A stretch of DNA of 64,000 bases, from assembly GCF_014194975.1 (NCBI RefSeq), contig NZ_JACIAY010000001.1, positions 186,001 to 250,000 on the forward strand, given 5' to 3'. Below the pieces are notes generated by a model that did not search any database, was not told the DNA's origin, and saw only the letters and a list, made by a program, of their open reading frames with translations. A program made the translations under genes and the position numbers. Numbering within the stretch: the stretch's first letter is position 1; the number at the start of each line of letters is the position of its first letter. This document shows positions 24,792 through 35,727 of this stretch, in pieces. This stretch comes from Sphingomonas sp. BK580 (lineage in GTDB: Bacteria > Pseudomonadota > Alphaproteobacteria > Sphingomonadales > Sphingomonadaceae).

Positions 24792-26194
24792 AAGGAGGCG
24801 GGCGCCGCTCCAGCTCCACCCACCCGCGCCTGTCGCCGTCTCCCCGCTGGCACCGCCTCGTCGCCGCCGCGGCGACCGCGGTCCTCCTCCTCGCGCAGCC
24901 GGTGCAGGCCCAGTCGATCCTGCGCGATGCCGAGACCGAGGCGCTGCTGCGCGACATGTCGGCGCCGCTCGTCACCGCCGCCGGGCTGCGCCCGCGCGAC
25001 GTGCAGATCGCGCTGATCAACGACGACTCGATCAACGCCTTCGTCGTCGGTGGGCAGACGGTCTACGTTCACTCGGGACTGATCCAGGCCGCCGACACCG
25101 CCAACCAGGTACAGGGCGTCATCGCGCACGAGCTCGGCCACATCGCCGACGGGCATGTCGTCAACGCCGGCGAGGGTCAGCGCCCCGCGATGGGCATCTA
25201 CCTGCTCTCGATGGTGCTCGGCCTCGCCGCGATGGCGGCGGGCGGCGGCGAGGCGGGCGCCGGCATCCTCTCCGCCGGGCAGCAGGCGGCGATGGGCAAG
25301 TATCTCGCCTTCAGCCGCGTGCAGGAGGCCACCGCCGACGCCTCGGCGGTGCGCTATCTCAACACCGCCGGGATCACCGGGCGCGGCATGCTGGAGTTCT
25401 TCAAGAAGCTCCAGCAGCAGGAATTCCGCTACGGCACCAAGAACATCGATCCGTTCATGCAGTCGCACCCGCTCTCGGGCACGCGGATCCAGACGATGAC
25501 CGCCGACCTGCAGGGCTCGCCGGCCTGGCGAAAGCCGCTCGACCCGGCGATGGAGGAGCGCTTCAAGCGCATCCGCGCCAAGCTCGACGGCTATCTGCTG
25601 CCCCCGGCGCAGGCGCTCCAGAAATATCCCGACAGCGACCAGACCGCCTACGCGCATTACGCCCGCGCCTATGCCTATCACCGCGCCGGCTATCCCGACA
25701 AAGCCGATGCCGAGGCCGAGGCGCTCGTCGCCAAGGAACCCAACGACCCGTATTTCCAGGAGATCATGGGGCAGATCCTGCTCGAGGCGGGCAAGCCAAA
25801 GCAGGCGATCGAGCCGCTGCGCCGCGCCACCGAGGGCTCGCGCTCGGACCCGCTGGTCGCGACCACCTACGGCCACGCGCTGATCGCGACCGAGGACCCG
25901 AAGAACTACGACGAGGCCAAGCGCATCCTGAAGACGGCGGTGGGCCGCGACGACGAGAACCCGTTCGCCTGGTTCCAGCTCGGCACCGTCTACGAGCTCA
26001 CCGGCGACGAGCCGCGCGCCGCACTCGCCAGCGCCGAGCGCGCCAGCATGATGGGCGACGACCGCACCGCCGCCGACCGCGCGCGCTACGCCATGGCCGG
26101 GCTGCCCAAGAACACGCCCGACTGGATCCGCGCGCAGGATATCGCCATGACGTCGCAGAACGGCCTCGACAAGAACAGGAAGAAGCGACGGTGA
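24767..26194 (+). CDS. M48-family periplasmic metalloprotease with TPR repeats (BepA-like)
   Basis: About 475 residues from the ATG at 24767. The hydrophobic export signal VAAAATAVLLLAQPVQAQ follows a long basic N-region. The zinc protease site is HELGH (about residue 120), with the third ligand Glu in QEATADASAV. The C-terminal half is made of TPR-like helices (YAHYARAYAYHRAGY ... FAWFQLGTVYEL). The family degrades misfolded outer-membrane proteins or helps assemble them in the periplasm. The frame is open from 24476, but its first part is repeat-derived and unlike the family; no good Shine-Dalgarno precedes 24767. It overlaps a DsbA-like gene by GTGA. Confidence 0.85.
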   Translation: MPGQARHDEGGGRRSSSTHPRLSPSPRWHRLVAAAATAVLLLAQPVQAQSILRDAETEALLRDMSAPLVTAAGLRPRDVQIALINDDSINAFVVGGQTVYVHSGLIQAADTANQVQGVIAHELGHIADGHVVNAGEGQRPAMGIYLLSMVLGLAAMAAGGGEAGAGILSAGQQAAMGKYLAFSRVQEATADASAVRYLNTAGITGRGMLEFFKKLQQQEFRYGTKNIDPFMQSHPLSGTRIQTMTADLQGSPAWRKPLDPAMEERFKRIRAKLDGYLLPPAQALQKYPDSDQTAYAHYARAYAYHRAGYPDKADAEAEALVAKEPNDPYFQEIMGQILLEAGKPKQAIEPLRRATEGSRSDPLVATTYGHALIATEDPKNYDEAKRILKTAVGRDDENPFAWFQLGTVYELTGDEPRAALASAERASMMGDDRTAADRARYAMAGLPKNTPDWIRAQDIAMTSQNGLDKNRKKRR

Positions 26195-26907
26195 ACAGGC
26201 TGTGGCTGCTCGGCATGGTGCTGCTGGGCGCACTCTTCGGCGCGGGCGGTATGTGGCTCGCGAACCGCGTCGCCCCTGCCCCGCTCGCTGACGGCGACCG
26301 ACTTCGCATCGAGCGCGTGGTGCGCGACTATGTCCTCGCCAACCCCGAGATCATCCCCCAGGCGATCGAGCGCTTGCAGGCCAAGGACGCGTCGCGCGCG
26401 ATCGCGGCGTCGCGCGCCGCGATCGAGGAGCCCTATGCCGGCGCCTGGATCGGCAATCCCAGAGGCGACGTCACGCTGGTCGAATATTACGACTACAATT
26501 GCGGCTTCTGCCGCGCCAGCCTGGCGACGATCGAGCAGCTCGTCGCCGAGGACAAGAACCTGCGGGTGGTGTTCAAGGAGCTGCCCGTGCTCGCCGACAG
26601 CAGCCGGCTGGCGGCGCGCGCGGCGCTGGCGGCGGCGGTGCAGGGCCGCTTCAAGCCGTTCCACGACGCGCTCTACGCCGCCGGGCCGGTGAGCGAGGCG
26701 ACCATCGCCACCGCGGCGAAGGCGACGGGGGTCGATCTCGCCAAGCTCCCCGCCGACGCCGACGCGACGATCCGCGCCAACCTGGAGCTGGCGCAGAAGC
26801 TCGGCATCACAGGCACGCCGAGCTGGGTGGTCGGCGACCAGCTGCTCTCGGGCGCGCTGCCGATCGAGCGGCTGAAGGAAGCGATCGCGAAGGCACGGGT
26901 GTCCTAG
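26191..26907 (+). CDS. DsbA-family thiol oxidoreductase
   Basis: 238 residues. An N-terminal signal anchor (MNRLWLLGMVLLGALFGAG) is followed by a helical Com1-like segment and a thioredoxin fold with the redox motif CGFC (about residue 104) and the cis-Pro loop TGTPSW. It makes or isomerises disulfides in periplasmic proteins. The GTG start overlaps the M48 protease stop (GTGA), so a protease and a disulfide enzyme are made together, a plausible envelope quality-control pair. The 250-base gap that follows holds only weak repeat-like sequence around 26980-27010. Confidence 0.9.
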   Translation: MNRLWLLGMVLLGALFGAGGMWLANRVAPAPLADGDRLRIERVVRDYVLANPEIIPQAIERLQAKDASRAIAASRAAIEEPYAGAWIGNPRGDVTLVEYYDYNCGFCRASLATIEQLVAEDKNLRVVFKELPVLADSSRLAARAALAAAVQGRFKPFHDALYAAGPVSEATIATAAKATGVDLAKLPADADATIRANLELAQKLGITGTPSWVVGDQLLSGALPIERLKEAIAKARVS

Positions 26908-27157
26908 GCCTCCTCCTATCGGAGCGCCGTCTTGACCGGTCGGGTCATCGTCATCGTACCTGCCGCCCGCACGCGCCCACCGTGGTGCCCGCGAAGGCCG
27001 GGATGGCGGCCGTGGGAGACGGCTGGCAGATCCACGAGTGCGGCTGACCAGCCGTACGCCTCCTCTTCCGCGCGCGCGCACATCCCGAAACGCCGCGTTT
27101 CCGCGCTTGCCGCCCCCTCCCCCGCCTCCTAACTGACGGGCGAAGCAGGGAGACGAC

Positions 27158-28083
<926 letters not shown>

Positions 28084-28087
<4 letters not shown>

Positions 28088-28845
28088 ACCTGCATGGCAT
28101 CTGGGCGATCTACCGCTTCGAGATGGCGCGCTTCGGGCGCACGATCTGGACCAGCCTCGCCACGCCGGTGATCACCACCACTCTGTACTTCATCGTCTTC
28201 GGCTCGGCGATCGGGTCGCAGATGAAGAACATCGGCGACGTGCCCTACGGCGCCTTCATCGTGCCCGGGCTGATGCTGCTCACGATCTTCTCGGAGAGCG
28301 TCTTCAACGCCAGCCTTGGCATCTACATGCCCAAGTTCACCGGCACGATCTACGAGCTGCTCTCCGCCCCGCTGTCGGCGGTGGAGACGGTGATCGGCTA
28401 TGTCGGCGCCGCCGCGACCAAGTCGCTGGTCATCGGCCTCGTCATCTTCGCCACCGCGCATCTGTTCGTCGACCTGCATGTGGCGCATCCGCTGCTCATG
28501 CTCCTGTACCTGGTGCTGGTGGCGGCGAGCTTCTCGCTCTTCGGCTTCTGCCTCGGCATCTGGGCCAACGGCTTCGAGCAGCTCCAGATCATCCCGCTGC
28601 TGGTGATCACGCCGCTGACCTTCCTCGGCGGCGCCTTCTACTCATTGACGGTACTGCCCGAGCCATGGCGCACGGTCACGCTGTTCAATCCTATCGCCTA
28701 TCTGATCAACGGCTTCCGCTGGACCTTCTTCGGTATCAGCGACGTCGACGTGCTCGCCTGCGTGGCGGTGACCGCGGGTTTCGGTGCGCTCTGCCTCGCG
28801 GCGGTAGTGACGATCTTCCACACCGGCTGGCGGCTGAAGAGCTGA
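28084..28845 (+). CDS. ABC-2 type transporter permease
   Basis: 253 residues with six hydrophobic segments and the ABC-2 family motif [19 protein letters not shown] ... [12 protein letters not shown] near the C-terminus. Inner-membrane partner of the ATPase it overlaps by ATGA; a dimer of each is expected. The family includes polyketide, lipopolysaccharide and drug exporters. No accessory outer-membrane or periplasmic subunit is adjacent. Confidence 0.92.
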
Positions 28846-28860
28846 GCGGGAGCGGGCCCG

Positions 28861-28938
28861 CGGTGCGCCTGCGGGCGCCGGAGCCCAGTGCCACGATCGC
28901 GACCCTCGCATCGCTGGCCCCCTGCGTTCGCAGGAACA
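28861..28938. repeat. diverged type B palindromic repeat
   Basis: It lies in the 102-base gap between the convergent permease and CPBP genes. A hairpin CCTGCG-TT-CGCAGG (28921-28934) and an upstream partly paired block with gagcccagtgcc echo the type B layout. The position between convergent ends fits a bidirectional terminator. Confidence 0.55.
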
Positions 28939-28947
28939 TCGGGCTCC

Positions 28948-29670
28948 TCACCGCACCCGACCCGACAGCAGTGGCCGCACCACCAGCGCGTTGAGATCGA
29001 TCGCGACGTGAAGCAGCATCGCCGCCGCGAGCGAGCCGCTCAGCAGATACGCGAGCGTCAGCACTGCCCCGACCAGCGCGGTCGCGGCCATGCCGATCCA
29101 TCCTTGGTAGCGATGCGCCGCCCCGAACAGGGCGCACGAGAGCGCGAAGGCGGCGACGCCCGGCACGCCGCAGCTCACCAGCAGCAAGGGTAGCAACAGC
29201 CGGAAGAACAACTCTTCGGTCACCCCAGCAGTCACCGAGAGCAGCGTGCCCCAGCCCAGCTCCCCGCGCGTCGTCGGCAGCACCGACTCGACGTCGCCCA
29301 GCGTCACCGATCGTCCGCGCCAGCGCTCGACCAGACCGGCGATCACCCCGCCCACGGCCAGCCCGCCGAGCGTCGACCAGGCCAGCAGGTCGAGCGGCAT
29401 CGTCCCGCCCGCCAGATCGATCGCGGCCGCGCGAGCGGGAGCGAACTCGGCTGGCAGCTGCGCCAGCGCATGGAGCCGCCCCAGCGCGACGAGCGCCACC
29501 AGCGTCACCACCGCGAAGTGGAGCGTCGGGCGCAGTGCCCGCAGCAGGAAGCGGCGCCGCCGCGCGTCGCCGCCGGGACGGTAGAGCCAGCGATAGTGGC
29601 GTGTGCCACCGCGCAGGAACAGCGCGAGGCTCGCCAGCCCCACCGCCAGCCAGAGCGGCGCGGCGAGCAT
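28948..29670 (-). CDS. CPBP-family intramembrane metalloprotease (CAAX-protease-like)
   Basis: 240 residues, multi-pass membrane protein. The conserved site motifs of the family are present: EELFFR (Glu-Glu-x3-Arg), FGAAHRYQ, and a final HVAIDLNA near the C-terminus. Relatives cleave prenylated or other membrane substrates, and some bacterial members protect against their own bacteriocins; no substrate is evident here. It starts 4 bases after the glpX stop, so the two are co-transcribed. Confidence 0.87.
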   Translation of the reverse strand: MLAAPLWLAVGLASLALFLRGGTRHYRWLYRPGGDARRRRFLLRALRPTLHFAVVTLVALVALGRLHALAQLPAEFAPARAAAIDLAGGTMPLDLLAWSTLGGLAVGGVIAGLVERWRGRSVTLGDVESVLPTTRGELGWGTLLSVTAGVTEELFFRLLLPLLLVSCGVPGVAAFALSCALFGAAHRYQGWIGMAATALVGAVLTLAYLLSGSLAAAMLLHVAIDLNALVVRPLLSGRVR

Positions 29671-29674
29671 CGCG

Positions 29675-30640
29675 TCAGCGCTCGAGGCGGTGCTCGCCTC
29701 TGACCCAGCGCACCGTGCCCGACGAGGCGCGCATCACCACGCTCTCGGTCGTCATCTTGTCGCGCCGCCGCTTCACGCCCTCCAGCAGCGATCCGTCAGT
29801 CACCCCCGTCGCGGCGAAGATACAGTCGCCCTTGGCGAGTTCCTTGAGATCATATTGGCGGTCGAGATCCTCGATCCCCCATTTGCGCGCGCGCGCGCGT
29901 TCGTCGTCGTTGCGGAACAGCAGTCGACCCTTGAACTGGCCGCCGACGCACCGCAGCGCGGCGCAGGCGAGCACGCCCTCGGGTGCGCCGCCCGAGCCCA
30001 TGTACACGTCGATCGTCGTGTCCGGATCGCTGGTCGCGATCACCCCGGCGACATCGCCGTCACCGATCAGCACGACGCCGCAGCCGAGCGCGCGCAACTC
30101 GGCGATCAGCGCCTCGTGCCGCGGCCGGTCGAGCACGCAGGCGACGATGTCCTGCGGTCGCACGCCCTTCGCCGCGGCGATCGCCTCGACGTTCTGGGTC
30201 GGCGTGCGATCCAGGTCGATTACCCCCGCCGGGAGGCCGGGACCGACGGCCAGCTTGTCCATGTACACGTCGGGCGCGTTGAGCAGACCGCCTGCCTCGG
30301 CGATGGCGAGCACCGCGAGGCTGTTCGGCCCCGACTTGGCGCAGATCGTCGTGCCCTCGAGCGGGTCGAGCGCGATGTCGATCGCCGGGCCGTTGCCGGT
30401 GCCGACCTTCTCCCCGATGTAGAGCATCGGCGCCTCGTCGCGCTCGCCCTCGCCGATCACGACGGTACCGTCCATGTCGAGCTCGTTGAGCGCGGCGCGC
30501 ATCGCCTCCACCGCCGCGGCATCCGCCGCCTTTTCGTCGCCGCGGCCGGTCAGCTGCGAGGCCGCGATCGCCGCCGCCTCGGTGACCCGCACCATCTCGA
30601 GCACGAGGACACGGTCGAGTACCTTGCTGGCCTGGGGCAT
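29675..30640 (-). CDS. glpX: class II fructose-1,6-bisphosphatase
   Basis: 321 residues. Metal and phosphate motifs of the GlpX family: DGTVVIGEGERDEAPML, IALDPLEGTT, and GDGDVAGVI. It hydrolyses fructose-1,6-bisphosphate to fructose-6-phosphate, needed for gluconeogenesis, which suits an organism feeding on diverse glycans and amino acids. AAGGTGA precedes the ATG. A 123-base, less GC-rich gap separates it from the porin gene upstream and may hold its promoter. Confidence 0.95.
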   Translation of the reverse strand: MPQASKVLDRVLVLEMVRVTEAAAIAASQLTGRGDEKAADAAAVEAMRAALNELDMDGTVVIGEGERDEAPMLYIGEKVGTGNGPAIDIALDPLEGTTICAKSGPNSLAVLAIAEAGGLLNAPDVYMDKLAVGPGLPAGVIDLDRTPTQNVEAIAAAKGVRPQDIVACVLDRPRHEALIAELRALGCGVVLIGDGDVAGVIATSDPDTTIDVYMGSGGAPEGVLACAALRCVGGQFKGRLLFRNDDERARARKWGIEDLDRQYDLKELAKGDCIFAATGVTDGSLLEGVKRRRDKMTTESVVMRASSGTVRWVRGEHRLER

Positions 30641-30763
30641 GAGTCACCTTCGCTGCGACGTGATGCCACTTTCGATACGGCGCCTGCATGACGCTGTCGA
30701 GGCAGAATGTTTTACATGTTCAACAGCGATGCGCGATGCGAGATGTGCGGGTACGAGGTCCGC

Positions 30764-32218
30764 CTACAGCGTGATCGCGGCCTTCATCCCCACGACGCCG
30801 ACGTCGTCGGCCCCGCGTACGCCGCCGGGCTGATGGACCCATTGCAGATTGGGTCGCAGCTCGAGCCAGTCGGCGGGGTGAAGACTATAATAGACCTCGG
30901 CGGCATATTCGGCGTCGCGCACCGGCGTTCCGGGAACCAACGAGTCCGCGCGCGCGGCACGGCCATTCACGTTGGTGCGTGCCAGCGCCAGCCCGAGCAC
31001 GTCGCCCGGCAACGCCGGCACCAGCCCCTTGTAGAAGAGGCCGAGCGCGATCTGGTTGTCGGTGACCGTCGTCTTCCGGTCCGCCTGTGTCACGTTGAGG
31101 AACATGCTGAGGCCGGTCAGTGCCTTGCCCTCCTTCGACGTGCCGGTGAGCTGCTGCTGCAGCGACAGGTACACGCCGTACCGGCTCGATCGGCGCAGCG
31201 GATCGGTGCCGGTGAGAACGATCGGGCGCCGGCCCCGGTCGAGTAACACGTCGTCGGCATCGGCGGTCGCGAGCCAGCCGCCGACCTTGTACGAGCCGAC
31301 CTTGCCGTCGTCACCGCCGCGGGTGAAGCCGGCCTCCAGTGGGATCAGCACGCCGGTCGCGCCCTGGAAGTGGCCGATGAAAAAGGCCCTCTCCAGGTTG
31401 CGCGGGTTGATCTCGTAGACGGCGCCCTGGACGTAGTGGCGGTCGTCCACGGCGACGCGGACTCGCGCCCCCCATTGGCTCACCGGCCAATTGTACCAAT
31501 AGTCGCCGGCGAGATTGCCGGGCTGCGCACCGCAGAAGCTCAGATTCATGAAGTGACACGAGAACGCGGCGAAGTCCTCGCCGGGGTTGGTGCGCCCGAG
31601 CTTCACTTCGGTGCGCTCGCCGAGCTTCTGCTCCCACCACAATTGCGTCACACGCACAGTCTGGCCGCGGCCGTAGACTTCCTGCACCTGCTGCAACGTG
31701 CCGAGCCCCGCGTCGGTGGTGAGGTCGTAGCCGCGTCGCCAGGTCACGGTCGCCTGCACGGCGCCGCCGCTCAGCCCGGCCAGTTTCTCGAGATCGAGCA
31801 GCGCGCCGACGTCGAATTGCCCCGTCTCGCGGAACAGCTGCCGCTCACCGCCCGCGACATTGTAGCCGCTCTCCGAGGCGTAGCGCGCGGTGAGGCCGAT
31901 CCCGCGACGACCGAGCCGGGTACGGATCTCCTGCCAGTCGCCGATCAGGCCTGGCGGCGGCGCACTCTGCGTGTCGCCGACCAGCGAGGACGGCGAGGTA
32001 TCACGCGGGCGCCGGCCGAGCGGCGCGCGCGGGCGCCGCTGCGTGTCGCCCGACTGGGTAGCGGTTGCCGGGTCGGGCGTGGCGGCGTCGGCTGCGGGCG
32101 GCGCGGTGGGCGTCGGGTCGGCCGGCGGCGAGGCCCCCACGTCCACCTGCTGCGCGCACGCCCTCCCCGCCGCGAACAGTGCCGCCGCGGCGAGCGCGAC
32201 GCTGGTCATCTTCCTCAT
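30764..32218 (-). CDS. OprB-like carbohydrate porin
   Basis: 484 residues from the ATG at 32218 (a further in-frame start lies at 32257). A signal peptide is followed by a disordered Pro/Ala/Asp-rich linker of about 65 residues, then the OprB barrel beginning GLIGDWQEIRTRLGRRGIGL. It ends HQPGGVRGADDVGVVGMKAAITL, a typical last strand. OprB porins let sugars cross the outer membrane by diffusion. In this window it lies upstream of glpX, consistent with a role in carbon uptake, but specificity is not readable. Confidence 0.85.
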   Translation of the reverse strand: MRKMTSVALAAAALFAAGRACAQQVDVGASPPADPTPTAPPAADAATPDPATATQSGDTQRRPRAPLGRRPRDTSPSSLVGDTQSAPPPGLIGDWQEIRTRLGRRGIGLTARYASESGYNVAGGERQLFRETGQFDVGALLDLEKLAGLSGGAVQATVTWRRGYDLTTDAGLGTLQQVQEVYGRGQTVRVTQLWWEQKLGERTEVKLGRTNPGEDFAAFSCHFMNLSFCGAQPGNLAGDYWYNWPVSQWGARVRVAVDDRHYVQGAVYEINPRNLERAFFIGHFQGATGVLIPLEAGFTRGGDDGKVGSYKVGGWLATADADDVLLDRGRRPIVLTGTDPLRRSSRYGVYLSLQQQLTGTSKEGKALTGLSMFLNVTQADRKTTVTDNQIALGLFYKGLVPALPGDVLGLALARTNVNGRAARADSLVPGTPVRDAEYAAEVYYSLHPADWLELRPNLQWVHQPGGVRGADDVGVVGMKAAITL

Positions 32219-32355
32219 CTCGCCCCCGGCGAATGGCCCATCGTTACGCCGCGACAACGAGCGCCGGCGCGATTGGTTCGCGCGACTGTCATGGATCAGC
32301 CTGTCACTGCCATGGCCGAGGTGGCTCCGTCGGAACGCCCCGGCAACGAGGCCTT

Positions 32356-32440
32356 GGCAGAGCTCCCGCGCACGCGGGAGCTCTCGGCGCTGCCGGCGCT
32401 TCTCCCGCGCGACGCTGAGTCAGCGCATGCGCGGGAACAC
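32356..32440. repeat. type B-like palindromic repeat with 12-bp hairpin
   Basis: A perfect 12-bp stem (AGAGCTCCCGCG / CGCGGGAGCTCT, loop CA) occupies 32359-32384, followed by a second, imperfect stem built on tctcccgcgc and gcgcgggaaca. It sits in the 261-base gap between secA and the OprB-like porin; both are on the minus strand, so it is downstream of secA. Confidence 0.7.
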
Positions 32441-32479
32441 TCCTCGGCGGAGTGGCTCGCTCACGGCCGCCCGCTCACC

Positions 32480-35215
32480 TCACGCGGCGCCGTGGCAGTG
32501 CTTGTACTTGCGCCCCGAGCCGCACGGGCACGGCGCGTTGCGGCTTACCTGCCCTTCCCAGCTCGCCGGGTCGGCGCCCAGGTCGGCGGCGGTCGGCTGC
32601 GGGATCTGCAGCGGCGGCAGCTGAGTCGTCACCAGCCCGAGCGAGCCCGCGTCGATGTCGTTCGAATTGTCCTCCCCGGTGAACGGGTCGAAGTGCGTGG
32701 TGATGAAGTCCGGCAGCTCGGGCAGCGGCGGCGGCTCCTGCATGCGGAACTGCGCGTGCGCGATCGTCTTGGTGACGTCCTCGCGGATCGCGTCGAGCAT
32801 GCGCTGGAAGAGGTTGAACGCCTCCTGCTTATACTCGTTGATCGGCGTCTTCTGCGCGTAGGCACGCAGGTGAACCACCTGCCGCAGCGCGTCGAGCGTC
32901 GACAGATGCTCCTTCCAGTGATGGTCGAGGTTCTGCAGCAGGATCGACTTCTCGACCTGGGTCCAGGTCTCGGGCTCGAGGTCGGCCGACTTGCTCGCCA
33001 CCGCGGCATCCGCCTCGGCCTGGACGCGCTCGGTGACGATCTCGGGGTCGATCGCGTCCTCCTTGAGCCACTCGTCGATCGGCGGCTCGAGGTTGAGGAT
33101 ATCGGCGAGCCGCGCCTTCATCCCCTCGATGTCCCACTGCTCGGGATAGGAGTTGGGTGGGCAGGCCTCGCCGACGATCGCGTTGACCGTCTCGGCGCGC
33201 ATGTCGCTCACCACCTCGCCGACGGTCTCGGCGTCCATGATGTCGGCGCGCTGCTCGTAGATCACCTTGCGCTGGTCGTTCATCACGTCGTCATATTCGA
33301 CGACCTGCTTGCGAATGTCGTAGTTGCGCGCCTCGACCTTCTTCTGCGCGGTCTCGATCGCCTTGGTCAGCCACTTGCTGCCGATCGCCTCGCCGTCGGC
33401 GATGTTGCTGCGCATCATCTTGGCGAACAGCGTGTCCGGCCCGAAGATGCGGAGCAGGTCGTCGTCCAGCGAGAGGTAGAAGCGGCTCAGGCCGGGATCG
33501 CCCTGGCGCCCCGAGCGGCCGCGCAGCTGGTTGTCGATGCGACGGCTCTCGTGCCGCTCGGTGGCGAGCACGAACAGCCCGCCCGCCTCGAGTACCTTCT
33601 GCTTCTCCACCGCGATCTCGGCGCGGATCTGCTCGATCGCCGCCTCGCGCTCGGGCCCCTCGGGCATGCCCGCCAGCTCGTCCTCGACGCGCATCTCGAG
33701 GTTGCCGCCCAGCTGGATGTCGGTACCGCGACCCGCCATGTTGGTGGCGATCGTCACGGCGCCGAGCCGCCCCGCCTGCGCCACGATATGCGCCTCGCGC
33801 TCGTGGTAGCGCGCGTTGAGGACCGAGTGGTCGACCCCTTCCTGGCGCAGGAACTCGCTCAGCAGCTCGGACTTCTCGATCGAGACGGTGCCGACCAGCA
33901 CCGGCTGGCCGATCTCCGAATGCTCGCGGATCTTCTTGGCGATCGCCCGGAACTTGTCCTGCGTGTCCTTGTAAAACTCGTCTTCCTCGTCGACGCGGTG
34001 CACCGGCTTGTTGGTCGGGATGGTGACGACGTTCATCTTGTAGATGTCGTAGAACTCGGCCGCCTCGGTCGCGGCGGTGCCGGTCATGCCCGCCAGCTTG
34101 GGGTACATGCGGAAATAGTTCTGGAAGGTGATCGAGGCCATGGTCTGGTTCTCGGGCTCGATCTGCACGCCCTCCTTGGCCTCGACCGCCTGGTGCAGGC
34201 CGTCCGACCAGCGGCGGCCGTCCATCATGCGCCCGGTGAACTCGTCGATGATGACGACCTTGCCGTCCTTGACGATGTAGTCGGTGTCGCGCTTGAACAT
34301 GACGTTCGCGCGCAGCGCCTGGTTGAGGTGGTGCACCACCTGCGTGTTCTCGAAGTCGTACAGGTTGGCGCCCTGGAGCAGCCCGGCGGCCTCGAGCATG
34401 CGCTCGGCGCGCTCGGTGCCGTCCTCGGTGAGTACGATCGTCTTCTGCTTCTCGTCCTTCTCGTAGTCGTCGGGCGAGAGCTGCTTCACGATCGCGTCGA
34501 CGCTGATGTACAGCTCGGACTTGTCGTCGGTCGGTCCCGAGATGATCAGCGGCGTGCGCGCCTCGTCGATCAGCACCGAGTCGACCTCGTCGACGATCGC
34601 CATCGCGAACGGCCGCTGCACCATCTGCTGGCGCTCGTACTTCATGTTGTCGCGGAGGTAGTCGAAGCCGAACTCGTTGTTCGTGCCGTAGGTGATGTCC
34701 GCGGCATAGGCGGCGCGGCGCTCCTCGTCGGTGAGGTTGGGCACGATCACGCCCGTGGTCAGCCCGAGGAAGCGGTAGACGCGGCCCATCCAGTCGGCGT
34801 CGCGGCTGGCGAGATAGTCGTTGACGGTGATGACGTGGACGCCGTCGCCCGGCAGCGCGTTGAGATAGGTGGCGAGCGTCGCCACCAGCGTCTTGCCCTC
34901 GCCGGTACGCATCTCCGCGATCTCGCCGCGGTGGAGCACGATGCCGCCGATCATCTGCACGTCATAGTGGCGCTGGCCGAGCACGCGCTTGGCCGCCTCG
35001 CGCACCGTGGCGAACGCCTCGGGCAGCAGCTGGTCGAGCGTCTCGCCGTTGGCGAGCCGCTCGCGGAAGCGGACGGTCTGCTGCGCCAGCGTGTCGTCGT
35101 CCATCGCCTGCAGCGTCGGCTCGAACGACGCGATCTTGGCGAGGATGGGGTTGAGCGACTTGACGTAGCGGTCGTTGGACGAACCGAAGAGGGTCTTGGC
35201 AATGCCGCCGAACAT
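32480..35215 (-). CDS. secA: preprotein translocase ATPase SecA
   Basis: 911 residues from the ATG at 35215; the frame opens 51 bases further but the family begins [12 protein letters not shown]. Walker A region EMRTGEGKT (about 107), DEVD box [16 protein letters not shown] (about 211), helicase motif NMAGRGTDI, and a C-terminal SEC-C zinc site ([12 protein letters not shown]) that binds SecB and phospholipid. It drives proteins through SecYEG, the route for the Sec-type signal peptides seen on many proteins in this window. It is preceded on the same strand by a small secreted protein gene. Confidence 0.97.
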   Translation of the reverse strand: MFGGIAKTLFGSSNDRYVKSLNPILAKIASFEPTLQAMDDDTLAQQTVRFRERLANGETLDQLLPEAFATVREAAKRVLGQRHYDVQMIGGIVLHRGEIAEMRTGEGKTLVATLATYLNALPGDGVHVITVNDYLASRDADWMGRVYRFLGLTTGVIVPNLTDEERRAAYAADITYGTNNEFGFDYLRDNMKYERQQMVQRPFAMAIVDEVDSVLIDEARTPLIISGPTDDKSELYISVDAIVKQLSPDDYEKDEKQKTIVLTEDGTERAERMLEAAGLLQGANLYDFENTQVVHHLNQALRANVMFKRDTDYIVKDGKVVIIDEFTGRMMDGRRWSDGLHQAVEAKEGVQIEPENQTMASITFQNYFRMYPKLAGMTGTAATEAAEFYDIYKMNVVTIPTNKPVHRVDEEDEFYKDTQDKFRAIAKKIREHSEIGQPVLVGTVSIEKSELLSEFLRQEGVDHSVLNARYHEREAHIVAQAGRLGAVTIATNMAGRGTDIQLGGNLEMRVEDELAGMPEGPEREAAIEQIRAEIAVEKQKVLEAGGLFVLATERHESRRIDNQLRGRSGRQGDPGLSRFYLSLDDDLLRIFGPDTLFAKMMRSNIADGEAIGSKWLTKAIETAQKKVEARNYDIRKQVVEYDDVMNDQRKVIYEQRADIMDAETVGEVVSDMRAETVNAIVGEACPPNSYPEQWDIEGMKARLADILNLEPPIDEWLKEDAIDPEIVTERVQAEADAAVASKSADLEPETWTQVEKSILLQNLDHHWKEHLSTLDALRQVVHLRAYAQKTPINEYKQEAFNLFQRMLDAIREDVTKTIAHAQFRMQEPPPLPELPDFITTHFDPFTGEDNSNDIDAGSLGLVTTQLPPLQIPQPTAADLGADPASWEGQVSRNAPCPCGSGRKYKHCHGAA

Positions 35216-35303
35216 GGGCTTGATCCTGTATGGGAGCGCGCCGCGGCGCCGTTCCCGGGCGCGCACGCTGATCTGATAGGGGGAGAGCGGGAGCGGCGCG
35301 GCG

Positions 35304-35570
35304 CTAGACGCGCCGGCGGCCCGCGAAGATCGGCTCGCGCGGCGCGACCGCGAGCGCGGCGATGCGCGGCGCGGCCGCGGTCGCGATCAGCGCGGCGGGC
35401 GCCTGCCCCGGGCGCACCGCGGCGCGGCGCGTGGCGGAGACGAACGCGGCAGCGCGCGCCTGCTGCGCCACAGCCTGTGCCGGCTGCGCCTGACGCGCGC
35501 TCACTCCCACGCCAGTCAGCGCGGACAGCAGGGCCGAGAGGAGCAGCAACAGGTTCACGCAGCGGGACAT
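35304..35570 (-). CDS. small secreted hypothetical protein
   Basis: 88 residues from the ATG at 35570; the frame extends to 35684 with weaker starts. A strong hydrophobic signal ([19 protein letters not shown]) is followed by an Ala/Gln/Arg-rich tail ending FAGRRRV. No family recognised. I have a general impression that short proteins of this kind precede secA in other sphingomonads, which is the main reason to call it real. Function unknown; perhaps periplasmic. Confidence 0.55.
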   Translation of the reverse strand: MSRCVNLLLLLSALLSALTGVGVSARQAQPAQAVAQQARAAAFVSATRRAAVRPGQAPAALIATAAAPRIAALAVAPREPIFAGRRRV

Positions 35571-35727
35571 AAGACGAGACGCCCCGCCCGTCCACCGGCG
35601 CTTGGTCGAGTAAACCATCAATTTGCCCAGGATCGCTCCCCGGATCGGAGGGCATGGTGAGCCGTTGGCACCGACAGCTCCCACCTCTGCCCTTTGCCTG
35701 GCCTCACGCCATGCCTAAGAGGGCGCC

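Noticed and set aside
26908..27157. A small gene between the DsbA-like and ABC genes
   Set aside because: Frames there are short, lack ribosome binding sites and overlap weak repeat-like sequence.
31370..35572. A plus-strand open frame of about 1400 codons
   Set aside because: It lies opposite secA and the OprB-like porin, which are unmistakable; its composition is that of a shadow frame.
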